DNA of 64,000 nucleotides from the NCBI RefSeq assembly GCF_900091575.1, contig NZ_FMCR01000002.1:277750-341749 (forward strand), given 5' to 3'. The notes under the pieces were generated by a model. The model was not told the origin of the DNA. It made no database searches and worked only from the letters and a program-made list of their open reading frames with translations. Source of the stretch: Micromonospora saelicesensis (GTDB lineage: Bacteria; Actinomycetota; Actinomycetes; Mycobacteriales; Micromonosporaceae). The translations under genes and the position numbers were made by a program. This document shows, piece by piece, positions 1 through 8,176 of the stretch. The first letter of the stretch is position 1, and each line of letters opens with the position of its first letter.

Positions 1-153
1 AGTGGCCACGCGTTCGGGCACCACGACGCCCTGCCGGCCGCCCCGGTGTGGGCGGGCTGGATCGCGGGCCGCCCGCAGCGCAGGGTCCGGCCCGCTCGGC
101 GTGTGGCGCCGCCCGTTCCAGCGCCGTGGTTTCGCCTGGTGCTCGTCAGCCAT
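1..153 (-). CDS. Partial hypothetical protein (N-terminus only)
   Basis: An open frame runs from an ATG at 151-153 on the minus strand to the left edge of the window: 51 codons without a stop, nearly all ending in G or C, as expected of real coding DNA in this genome. The peptide starts MADEHQAKPRRW and is basic, rich in Arg and Pro. No domain can be recognised from this fragment. The ribosome-binding site is weak (a GGGTGGGA stretch upstream). It lies downstream of the next minus-strand gene with an 87-bp gap. It may be a real gene or chance. Confidence 0.45.
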   Translation of the reverse strand, partial: MADEHQAKPRRWNGRRHTPSGPDPALRAARDPARPHRGGRQGVVVPERVAT

Positions 154-240
154 CGCCAGTCCCACCCTCACAGGTCCTGATCTGACGGTAGGCGGTGCCC
201 CGGCGCCCGATCGGCGGAACCGGGCACCTGTTCGGGCTGC

Positions 241-642
241 TCAGGACAGGTCCGTGACGGCGAGCAGCCGGGCCAGCGCGGGTGGGTCGGCGATCGTCAC
301 CGTGGCCGCCGGGTGCCGGGGCCGCACCCCGGGCACCAGCGCCGGCACCGGTACGCCGAAGCGCAGGCAGATCCCGCCGGCCGCAGTGCTGCCGAAGGTC
401 GCGCCGCCGTCGGCCAGCGACAGGTGCGGGCCGATCGCCCGCCACCAGCGGTACGGCCCGCTCAGTTCGACGGCGGTGACGTTGTCCCGGTCTGTCCGCA
501 GCCGCCACGGGCCGTACCGGATCATCAGGTCCCGTTCGGTGACGACGACCCAGGCGGTCGCCGGACGGACCCCCAGCAGCGCCAGCATCGGGCGGAACAC
601 CGGGTCGAAGCGGAACGGGAACCGGGCCACGACGCCGGTCAT
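241..642 (-). CDS. Conserved hypothetical protein (133 aa)
   Basis: I chose the internal ATG at 642 (MTGVVARFPFRF), because the frame upstream of it is low-complexity Arg/Pro/Ala sequence. The protein looks like a small actinobacterial protein of PH-like or membrane-associated type. It has a hydrophobic stretch near residues 17-30 (FRPMLALLGVRPATAWVVV), then alternating hydrophobic strands (ERDLMIRYGPWRLRTD, NVTAVELSGPY, WWRAIGPHLSLADGG) that resemble a beta-rich PH-like fold. The function is unknown. It stands alone, with hairpin-rich DNA upstream. Confidence 0.7.
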   Translation of the reverse strand: MTGVVARFPFRFDPVFRPMLALLGVRPATAWVVVTERDLMIRYGPWRLRTDRDNVTAVELSGPYRWWRAIGPHLSLADGGATFGSTAAGGICLRFGVPVPALVPGVRPRHPAATVTIADPPALARLLAVTDLS

Positions 643-1016
643 CGGGCGCCGGGCCGAGCGGTGGGTCGCGACACCGGGCCGCCCGGCCGCAGGGGGCCGG
701 GCCGCGCGGGCCGGGGGCGGGCGGCGGGCCGGCGCCGGGCCAGGACGGTCATGGCGCGGGCGTACCCGATCCGAGCCCGCCGACACCCCCGGATCCGAAC
801 GCCGTCGACGTACCCCCCGTTCGGCGCTCCCCCACCGTCGGCCGGCACCCCCCGGGCCGGCCGACGGTGGCAGACGGTCGACACCCCCCGGGCCGACCGG
901 CTGTCCCCTGCGTGACTGACCCGACCTCGGGCGGCCACGCGGGGTGGAACTGGTGGGACGCGCCCCCGCGCTCCGCCGCCCCCCACGGGGCGGAGCGCGG
1001 GGGCCCCCCGTCCCGG
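643..1016. other. Intergenic region with clustered GC-rich hairpins
   Basis: No gene is supported in these 374 bp, although long frames cross it because stop codons are rare at this GC content. It holds three degenerate units built around a run of six C (about 801-826, 835-867 and 875-899) and a strong terminator-like hairpin at 963-1003. The unit at 835-867 is a perfect 12-bp inverted repeat (835-846 and 856-867). The unit at 875-899 has 6-bp arms. Confidence 0.6.
963..1003 (-). terminator. Hairpin after the DUF5995-like gene
   Basis: A perfect 15-bp inverted repeat (963-977 and 989-1003) with an 11-nt loop begins 13 bp past the stop codon of the minus-strand gene ending at 1017. The position and the stem strength suggest transcription termination. 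There is no long T tract, which is common in actinobacteria. Confidence 0.7.
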
Positions 1017-1787
1017 CTACTGCAGGAACGCCCCGAGGGGCGAGAGCAGCAACCGGCCGAGCGCCGCGGCGTTGTCGTCCAACCGTGTGCGCTCACACTC
1101 GCGGGCGTCCGGATCGTGCCGGCACCGCCAGATCTTCTGGGCGTTACGCCAGGCGACATCGCGGGTGTACTCGACCAGTTCCCCCTGGTACCAGTCGTCG
1201 ATGTCGCCATTGAGCATGTCGATGAGCAGTTGCCACCGCTCCAGGTAGCCCCGGCGCAGGCCGGGGATCTTGTCCGCGAAGATGTTGTTGATCTCGAGGT
1301 AGTCGTGGTGCTGGTCGCTACCGTCGACCGGCTCCGACTCCAGGTGGTCAAACGTGGTCACCAGGGCGAACGGCAGGTCGAAGTTGATGTGCGCGTTCAC
1401 CCCGGCCGCCGCCGACGGCAGCGGGCGGGCATCCGGCCCCCGCATCCGCTCGAAGAGGCACGACCACGCCTTCGGGGTGCCGGGGCTGGAGTCGGTCCAC
1501 AGCCGCATCGCGTCGAAGTACCGGGCGGCGAACTCGACGTCGAGCCGGGAGAGGAAGACCGGATCGATGAAACGGTCGTCGTACAGCCCGTCCAGCACAC
1601 TGCTGGTGATGGTCAGGTAGAGCTTGTTGAAGTCAGCGAGGGGGCAACTGGCTTCCAACGGTGGCAACCGGACCAGCATGTCCTGGAGCTTGGTCAGATG
1701 ATCGACCACGGCCGGCACGTCCGCGGGGTGATCGGCGAGCAGGTCGACGATGTCCCGGTGCACGGGCCCCCAGACCGGTTCGATCAT
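1017..1787 (-). CDS. DUF5995-family protein
   Basis: The protein has 256 residues from the ATG at 1787 (MIEPVWGPVHRDIV). The first ATG, 69 bp upstream, adds an atypical tail. The sequence is helical, soluble and rich in Trp, Asp and Arg, with family-like stretches such as INFDLPFALV and DYLEINNIFADK. By recollection it matches the actinobacterial DUF5995 family, whose members lie near regulators and metabolic genes and have no assigned reaction. There is no signal peptide. It lies downstream of the LuxR-type regulator on the same strand, but a strong terminator at 1880-1913 separates them, so it is probably transcribed alone. Confidence 0.75.
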   Translation of the reverse strand: MIEPVWGPVHRDIVDLLADHPADVPAVVDHLTKLQDMLVRLPPLEASCPLADFNKLYLTITSSVLDGLYDDRFIDPVFLSRLDVEFAARYFDAMRLWTDSSPGTPKAWSCLFERMRGPDARPLPSAAAGVNAHINFDLPFALVTTFDHLESEPVDGSDQHHDYLEINNIFADKIPGLRRGYLERWQLLIDMLNGDIDDWYQGELVEYTRDVAWRNAQKIWRCRHDPDARECERTRLDDNAAALGRLLLSPLGAFLQ

Positions 1788-1879
1788 TTCTCCTCCATTG
1801 TGGTCGGCGGCATCCCCCGTGCCGTCGTCGACGCGGCCCAGCCTCTCAGCCGACACCGGGCCACCGGATCAGTAAAACG

Positions 1880-1913
1880 ACGTATCCCGGCGCGCACACG
1901 CGCCGGGATACGT
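1880..1913 (-). terminator. Rho-independent terminator of the LuxR-LAL gene
   Basis: Perfect 15-bp arms (1880-1894 and 1899-1913) enclose a CACA loop about 20 bp past the stop codon at 1933. Read on the minus strand, the stem is followed within 4 bp by TTTT, so this is a classical intrinsic terminator. Confidence 0.85.
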
Positions 1914-1932
1914 ACGTCAGTGGTCGGGTCGG

Positions 1933-4830
1933 TCAGCTCCGTTGGTTGCGCAACTGGATCGCGCTGGCCTGCACGCGGGTACGGACCTGGAGCTTGTCGA
2001 AGATGTGCGACACGTGCACCCCGATGGTTCGCTCGCTGATGAAGAGCCGCTGCCCGATCTCCCTGTTGGTCAACCCCTCGGCGACCAGGGCGAGCACTTC
2101 CCGCTCCCGGGCGGTGAGCGCCGCCAACTCGTCGTCGGACGCCTCGACCGGGACGCCGCGCGTGCCGGTCGTGCTGTCCCGCTCGTCCAGCGACACCCGG
2201 GCCCGCCCGGCCAGCTCGCGGATCTCCGAGGTCAGGGGCACCGCGCCCAACCCCTGTGCCACCCGGTACGCCTCCCGCAGGAGCTTGCCGGCGGTGGCCA
2301 CCCGGCTGCGCCGAGCCAGCAGCGCCTCGGCCTGCCGCAGCCGCGAGTAGGCCGCCGGATAGGGGTGATTGCGTCGGTCCCACTCGGCCGCCGACGCGGC
2401 CCACAGCTCCGGATCGCTGCCGTCGAGGCGGCTCACCTCGGCGGCGCACAGCGCCAGGAAGCCCTCCACCACCGAGCGCACCGGCCGGGCGGCCCCGGCG
2501 CTCTTGCGGGCCACCCGCTCGGCCACGTCCCGCAGCCGGCGCACCGCCGTCGGGTCCACCTCCACCGTGCGGCTGGCGTGCGCCTCCGCCTCGGCGCGCA
2601 GGCCGTGCCAGACCAGGGCGGAGAGGATCATCACGTCGTCGGAACGGCTCTCGGTGAGACCGCGCTGCACCGCCTGGCGGGCCACGTCGTGCCGGCCCTC
2701 CCACATGGCCAGCCCGGAACGCAGGGTGAGCAGCGGAATGACGTGTCGCGCCCCGCCGCCGGCGAGCAGGGTCGCCACCGCGTCGAGGTCCCGACCGGCG
2801 GCCTCGATGTCGCCGTAGCCCACCGACAGCCGGCACCGGGCCAACAGCAGCTCCACGGCGTCCGCACCGGACGGTCGGTGCCGCAGGGCCGCGGCCACCA
2901 CCTTCTCCGCCTCGGCCCACTGGCCCACCCGGAAGAGCCCGTTGATGGCGATGGCCAGCAGCCGGGTGCCCCAGGTGCGGCCCAGCCCCAGCTCGGCCAC
3001 CCGTTCGGCGCCCCGCCGGGCCACCACCACGCCCTCTTCGAGGACGTTCAGCGGCCCGGTCAGCAGCTCCGCCAGGTGCAGGTACGCGCAGGCCACGTCC
3101 TCGGGCTGGCCGGCACGCTCGGCGGTGTCGAGGGCGTCGCGCATGACCGCCAGACCGGCGTCCGGGTCTTCCAGACAGGCGTCGCTGAAGCCCAACGCCG
3201 AACTGGCCAGCACCACCTCGGTGGCCGAGCCTTCCACGTTCTCGGCCAACGCCAACGCCTCCCGGGCCCGCTCACCGGCGTCGGCGTAGCGACCCAGGTG
3301 CAGCAGCAGCTCGGCCAGGCGGGCAGCGGCACTGGCCCGGTCCCGCGGGGAGCAGTCCTCCGCCTTCAGCGCCCGCTGGTATTCCTCCTCGGCCAGCGCG
3401 GAGCGACCGGCGGCGGCCAGGTAACGGGCCCGGCGGATGTGCAGCGCGCAGCTCGGCTCACCACCCCGCAGCGTGGCCAACTCCTCCAGCAGGGCCAACG
3501 CGCGGGCGTGCTCCCCACAGTGGTGGGCCGCCTCGGCGGCGTTCTCGAGCAGCTCGACCCGGTCCACTGTCAGTGGGCCCGGCTCGGCGGCCAACTGCAA
3601 CGCCGCCGACCAGTGCCGGTGCGCCTCGGCGTAACCGTGCAGCCGCTCGGCCTCCTGGGCGGCGGCCACCGCCGCCGGCAGGGCGCGCGCCGGCTCGCCG
3701 GCCAGCCGCCAGTGGTGCGCCAGCCGGGCCTGGTGCAGTTCACCCGGCGCGGTGGTCAGCGCCTCGGCGTAGCGGCGGTGCAGCCCGGAGCGCTCGGCCG
3801 GCAGCAGCTCGTGCGCCAGCACCTCGGCCACGAGGCGGTGCCGCAGCCGGTAGCCCTCGTCGGCGCCGACCAGCAGCCGGTGCGCCACCGCGGCCCGGGC
3901 CGCGGCGATCAGCTCGTCCTCCGGCATCCGCAGCACCTCGGCCAGCAGCCAGTGCTGCACCGGCTCGACCCCGGCGGCCACCGCGTGCACCACGGCGTGC
4001 GCGTGCTGGGGCAGCGCGTCGACCCGGTCGAGGAAGATCTCCCGCAGCGTCTCGGACAGGCCGTCGCGGCCGTCGCGCAGATCCCGGGCCAGCTCCTCGA
4101 TGACGAACGGGTTGCCGCCGCTGCGCTGCCAGACCTGCTCGGCCGCGTCGGCGGTCAGCGTCCGGCCGACCACCGCGGCGGCCAGTGTCTCGGTGTCGGC
4201 CCGGCCCAGCGGCGCCAGGTCGAGCACCCGCACCGTGCGGAGTCGACGAAGCTCGGTGAGCACCCGGCGCAGCGGGTGCGCGCCCTGCAACGACTCGGCA
4301 CGCACCGCCGCCAGCACCGACAGCTGGAGATCACCCAGGCCGGCGAGGAGATAGAGCAGGAGCTGCCGGGTGCTGCGGTCGACCCACTGGAGGTCGTCGA
4401 GGATCAGCACCAGCGGGCGACCCTCGGCGATCAGGTGCAGGCCACGGGAGACCCGCTCCAGCAACGCGCCAGCGCCGTCCGGGCCGGCGGTCTCGTCGGC
4501 GAACATCTGCAGCAGCCCCCGCACCGCCGAGGAGGTGCGGGCGGGCGAGGTGGACACCTCGGTGTCGAACCGGCGCAGCGCCTGCAACAGCGGGTGCAGC
4601 GGGGAGGCGTCGCCGATGTCCAGGCAGCTGCCGGTGAGCACCACGGCGCCCCGGTCCCGTAGACGGTCGCCGATCTCGCCCAACAGCCGGGTCTTTCCCA
4701 CACCGCTCTCGCCGGTCAGGAAGACCGCCGCGGTCTGCCCGTGCGCGGCGTCACCGAGCAACGCGGACCGAACCGTCTGCACCAGCTCGGCTCGGCCCAC
4801 GAGCGGTGCGGTGTCCACATCGCTGGCCAT
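1933..4830 (-). CDS. LuxR-family ATP-binding transcriptional regulator (LAL type)
   Basis: A 965-residue regulator of the large LAL (MalT-like) class. From the ATG at 4830, residues 10-330 form an AAA/NB-ARC-like ATPase with Walker A GESGVGKTR (40-48) and Walker B LVLILDDLQWVD. Helical TPR-like repeats follow, and a C-terminal GerE/LuxR helix-turn-helix starts at LTAREREVLALVAEGLTNRE (about 903-922). The length fits the family (900-1000 aa). Such proteins usually activate nearby or pathway genes on binding ATP and a ligand; the ligand cannot be read here. The start follows a long unconserved upstream frame. It is divergent from the cyclase/AAA gene at 5025, 194 bp away, and the two may be linked. 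Confidence 0.92.
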   Translation of the reverse strand: MASDVDTAPLVGRAELVQTVRSALLGDAAHGQTAAVFLTGESGVGKTRLLGEIGDRLRDRGAVVLTGSCLDIGDASPLHPLLQALRRFDTEVSTSPARTSSAVRGLLQMFADETAGPDGAGALLERVSRGLHLIAEGRPLVLILDDLQWVDRSTRQLLLYLLAGLGDLQLSVLAAVRAESLQGAHPLRRVLTELRRLRTVRVLDLAPLGRADTETLAAAVVGRTLTADAAEQVWQRSGGNPFVIEELARDLRDGRDGLSETLREIFLDRVDALPQHAHAVVHAVAAGVEPVQHWLLAEVLRMPEDELIAAARAAVAHRLLVGADEGYRLRHRLVAEVLAHELLPAERSGLHRRYAEALTTAPGELHQARLAHHWRLAGEPARALPAAVAAAQEAERLHGYAEAHRHWSAALQLAAEPGPLTVDRVELLENAAEAAHHCGEHARALALLEELATLRGGEPSCALHIRRARYLAAAGRSALAEEEYQRALKAEDCSPRDRASAAARLAELLLHLGRYADAGERAREALALAENVEGSATEVVLASSALGFSDACLEDPDAGLAVMRDALDTAERAGQPEDVACAYLHLAELLTGPLNVLEEGVVVARRGAERVAELGLGRTWGTRLLAIAINGLFRVGQWAEAEKVVAAALRHRPSGADAVELLLARCRLSVGYGDIEAAGRDLDAVATLLAGGGARHVIPLLTLRSGLAMWEGRHDVARQAVQRGLTESRSDDVMILSALVWHGLRAEAEAHASRTVEVDPTAVRRLRDVAERVARKSAGAARPVRSVVEGFLALCAAEVSRLDGSDPELWAASAAEWDRRNHPYPAAYSRLRQAEALLARRSRVATAGKLLREAYRVAQGLGAVPLTSEIRELAGRARVSLDERDSTTGTRGVPVEASDDELAALTAREREVLALVAEGLTNREIGQRLFISERTIGVHVSHIFDKLQVRTRVQASAIQLRNQRS

Positions 4831-5024
4831 GCCCCGCAGCCTAATCACAGGGCCCCATACCGTTCTACGTCCGCCCGCCGCTTGTGGTACTCCTCGCGTC
4901 GACTTTGCGACTAAAGGTTGCAGGTGGCCGACATACGTCGTTCGGCAGATCCCCCGTCGGCCCAGGAATGCCAATCTCCGGAGGTGATCAGGCAACAGCG
5001 GGGAGAAAGGCCGGTGCGACACCC

Positions 5025-7268
5025 ATGACCACCAGCATCATCGTCGACACGCAACGGACCGTCACCCCGCTCTGGCCGGTACCTCAGGAGAGGCGCGTCG
5101 TCACCGTCCTCTTCGCGGACATCGTCGGCTCCACGGCCCTGGTGGACCGGCTCGACCCCGAGGACGTCCGAGCGTTGCAGCGGGCCTACTTCGACACCGT
5201 CGCAGGTGTGCTGCACCGCTGGCACGGGGTGGTGGAGAAGTACGTCGGCGACGCCGTGATGGCGCTCTTCGGCGCTCGGCACTCTGACGGCTTCGACGCG
5301 TACCGGGCGGTGCGCGCCGGGCTCGAGATCCAGGCCGCGCTGGACCGACGGCCCATGGTCGACGGCATCAGGCTGCGCGTCCGGGTCGGTGTCGCCACCG
5401 GCGAGGTCGTGGTCGACCTGGGCGACGTCGTCACCGGTGGGCACGGCGTGGCCAGCGGCGCGGTGATCACCACCGCGGCCCGCCTGCAGGAGTACGCCGC
5501 ACCCGGTGCCGTCGCGCTCTGCGCGGCCACCGCGCGGGCCACCGCCGGCCTGATCACCCAACGTCAGCTGACGCCGGTGCCGGTCGCCGGCCGGGTGCCG
5601 CCGGTGCCGGTCTGGCACGCCGTCGGTCCGGTACGCCCCGGCGCCGACCGGCACGACGGCCCGTTGATCGGTCGACGCCGCGAACTGGCCACCATCCGCG
5701 ACCAGTTGGGCGCGGCCATCCGAAACCGGACGCCACGTTGGATCTCACTGGTCGGTCCCACCGGCAGTGGCCGCAGCCGGCTGCTGCACGAGCTGACCCG
5801 TGGGCTGACCACGGTGGACGGATTGCCGGTCCGCTGGTGCGTGGGGACCTGTCAGCCGTACCCCGATCAGGTGTTGGCGCCGGTCGCGCACCTGCTCCGC
5901 GGCCTCGCCGGGATCCGGCACAGCGACGGCCCGGCGGCGGTCCACGACCGGCTCGTCACCGCCCTGACGCCGCTGTTTCCGCCGACCCGGGTGGCCACAG
6001 CGGTCCCGGCGCTCCAGCGGATGCTGACCACCCCGGACGGCTCGGCCGCCGCTCTCGCCGGCGCGGCGATCTGCCGCGAGGTCCTGCTGCGGCTGGCCGC
6101 CCACCGGCCGCTGATCGTGGCCGTCGACGACCTGGACCGGGCCGCGCCCGCGGTGAGCCGCTTCCTGCACGCGCTGTTCGGCGCGGCGACGGAGCGCGGA
6201 CTGCCGCTGGCCCTGCTCACCGTGCACCAGCCGCAGTGGGCCGACACCCGGCCCGGTCCGGCCCGCCAGATGACGATCGGACCACTGGCCACGGTGCAGT
6301 CCGGACGGCTGCTGCGCCACCTGCTCACCCGGGCCGGGCAGCCGGTGGCCCTGGTCGACCGGCTGCTGCCGCTGGTGGGAGGCCGCCCCGGGCACGCGGC
6401 GGCGTACGTCACGTCGCTGGTGGACGGCGCCGACCCGGCGGCGCTCCCGCTGCCCGAGGCGGTACGCCGGGCCGTCGGCGCGGAGCTGGACCACCTCGAC
6501 GGTGAGCGGCGCGCGGTGCTGATGGCCGCCGGCACCCTCGGCGGTCTGATCTCCGGGGCGACCGTGGACCGGGCACTCGGCTGGACGCCCGGCCGGTCCG
6601 CACCCGCACTCCGCAAGCTGGTCGCCGGCGGGCTGCTGCTCCCCCACCACGTCGACGGGTACGCGTTCGCCGCTCCGGCGCTGCGCCAGGTCGCCGCCGA
6701 GCGGTTGCCCCGCGCCCTACGGGCCGTCTTCCAACGCCGGGCCGCCTGTGTGCCGCACCTCGACACCGTGCACCGGGACGCCAACCCGCCCGCTGGTGCG
6801 GTCAACGGTTCGGCGGCGAGGAGTGCGGAGATCGTGCGGCTCGACACCGTCGGCGCTCGGACCGGCCGCCTCGACGCCGTCTTCGCGGCGCTGGCCACGG
6901 TAGGGCCGGGCGGTGCCACCGGCCCGACCGCGCTGAGGCGAGGCAGCCCCACCCCGACGATGGCCACCCGTCCCGCCGCGTCGGGTCCCGACGACAACCG
7001 TACGGCGGGCCCACGCCGGCTCCGAGCCGTCGCCTCGGCGGGCGACGTACCGCCGACGCCGGCCGCAGTGGCGTCCCGACCTGCGCGCGGCGCGGGCGGT
7101 AACCCGTTGCGGAACCTCGGACGGCCCGCAGCGCCGATCCGCCCCACGCCGGCGAGTTCGGCTGTGCACTGGACACTCGCCGACGCCGGCACTCCACCGG
7201 GCGTGGTGCGGGCAATACCCCGCCCACCGTTGATCCGCCCACTGGACGGCCTGCCCGCCTCCGCCTGA
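5025..7268 (+). CDS. Class III adenylate/guanylate cyclase-like protein with AAA ATPase domain
   Basis: A 747-residue protein. Residues 20-175 form a class III cyclase homology domain. The metal-binding aspartates are visible in LFADIVGST (D32) and KYVGDAVMA (D76), and Lys72 sits where the substrate-specifying Lys is expected. The usual transition-state Asn appears replaced (ITTAARL), so activity is doubtful. Residues 214-600 are a STAND/AAA module with P-loop GPTGSGRSR, where Arg replaces the usual Lys, and Walker B LIVAVDDLD. The last 150 residues are Pro/Ala-rich and poorly ordered. I chose the ATG at 5025, about 14 nt after a GGGAGAAAGG stretch. It is divergent from the LAL regulator. Confidence 0.85.
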   Translation: MTTSIIVDTQRTVTPLWPVPQERRVVTVLFADIVGSTALVDRLDPEDVRALQRAYFDTVAGVLHRWHGVVEKYVGDAVMALFGARHSDGFDAYRAVRAGLEIQAALDRRPMVDGIRLRVRVGVATGEVVVDLGDVVTGGHGVASGAVITTAARLQEYAAPGAVALCAATARATAGLITQRQLTPVPVAGRVPPVPVWHAVGPVRPGADRHDGPLIGRRRELATIRDQLGAAIRNRTPRWISLVGPTGSGRSRLLHELTRGLTTVDGLPVRWCVGTCQPYPDQVLAPVAHLLRGLAGIRHSDGPAAVHDRLVTALTPLFPPTRVATAVPALQRMLTTPDGSAAALAGAAICREVLLRLAAHRPLIVAVDDLDRAAPAVSRFLHALFGAATERGLPLALLTVHQPQWADTRPGPARQMTIGPLATVQSGRLLRHLLTRAGQPVALVDRLLPLVGGRPGHAAAYVTSLVDGADPAALPLPEAVRRAVGAELDHLDGERRAVLMAAGTLGGLISGATVDRALGWTPGRSAPALRKLVAGGLLLPHHVDGYAFAAPALRQVAAERLPRALRAVFQRRAACVPHLDTVHRDANPPAGAVNGSAARSAEIVRLDTVGARTGRLDAVFAALATVGPGGATGPTALRRGSPTPTMATRPAASGPDDNRTAGPRRLRAVASAGDVPPTPAAVASRPARGAGGNPLRNLGRPAAPIRPTPASSAVHWTLADAGTPPGVVRAIPRPPLIRPLDGLPASA

Positions 7269-7333
7269 CTCCGATGATCAATTGATGCCCGGCAGCCGAA
7301 CCGGCCCCTCGACGAGTGGTCAGCAGGGGAAGG

Positions 7334-7879
7334 TCAGGACGGTCGCCCGCCGAACTGCCAGTTGTGCACCTCGATGTCGGCGTACCGGTCGACCGTGAGG
7401 ATGGCGCGCGCCGCGTCGGGGTTCGGCGCCCGGAGCAGCGCGGCGGTGCCGAGCCAGGTGACGCCGTCGTCGGCCAGCAGCGGCCCGTACGCGATCAGCT
7501 CGTCCGGGTCGGGCGGCACGGCCAGGTCGACGGCCTGCCCGGCGCCGAGGCCGAGCACCAGATAACGGTTGCCGCCGGTCCGGCCGCCGGGGAAGTCCCA
7601 CATGGTGCGGCCCAGCGTGTTGCGCCACCGACGCAGCAGCACGTCCCGGTACACGCCGGCCTGGTAGTTCGGTTCCTCGAACGCGAATGCCCGCGCGGCG
7701 GCCGGGTCGGGCACGTCGACGATGTGCACGCTGCCGGTGGGCGTGTCCCCGACGAAGGTCGGTCCACGGGCGATCATTCCCGCCGCGTACCGGTCCATGT
7801 AGGACCAGTGCTCGGGCAGCAACTCGTCGCGCAACGCCACCGAGCCGGGCCGGTCACTGTGGTAACAGAGAAACTCCAC
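7334..7879 (-). CDS. YCII-related domain protein
   Basis: A 181-residue protein starting at GTG 7879 (VEFLCYHSDRPG), with GGGGAG placed 8 nt upstream; longer starts add unrelated sequence. Two YCII-like ferredoxin-fold halves are visible, one around GSVALRDELLPEHWSYMDRY and PTGSVHIVDVPD and a second around DELIAYGPLLADDG and DAARAILTVDRYADIEVHNW. YCII proteins are small dimeric enzymes or binding proteins, with a His-Asp pair proposed as catalytic. The substrate is unknown. It is convergent with the cyclase gene across a 65-bp gap that contains no strong hairpin. Confidence 0.82.
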   Translation of the reverse strand: MEFLCYHSDRPGSVALRDELLPEHWSYMDRYAAGMIARGPTFVGDTPTGSVHIVDVPDPAAARAFAFEEPNYQAGVYRDVLLRRWRNTLGRTMWDFPGGRTGGNRYLVLGLGAGQAVDLAVPPDPDELIAYGPLLADDGVTWLGTAALLRAPNPDAARAILTVDRYADIEVHNWQFGGRPS

Positions 7880-8176
7880 GCCGCATTCTCCCCGGATGCC
7901 CCGCATCGAAGGCGAGCCGGGTGCCGCCCTGGCCGCTACGGTACGGACGCCGAGGCCAGCAGCGCCGCGGTGGGCAGCGCGAGCAGGCCGTCGGGGCCAC
8001 GGGTAGCGGGCGGTCAGCTCGTCGTACGGGCACGAATGCGGCTGATCATGGCCGCCGGCCGGGTCTCCAAGCCCCGCGCGCTGCTGGGCCGCCGCCCGCA
8101 TCTGTCGCGAGCTGGCTGCCCGGTGTCCCGTGGGAGCGGGTGAGCCGCTGACCAGGGTGACTAGGATTGGTCCGCC

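Noticed and set aside
2..919. Long plus-strand ORF of about 305 codons at the left end
   Set aside because: It is antisense to the minus-strand genes at 1-153 and 241-642 and is low-complexity Arg/Pro/Ser sequence with no domain. Long chance frames are normal at this GC content.
1942..4662. Plus-strand ORF of 906 codons antisense to the LuxR-LAL gene
   Set aside because: It is the reverse-complement frame of a well-supported regulator with clear ATPase and HTH domains. Its sequence is rich in Gln, His and Arg and has no motif.
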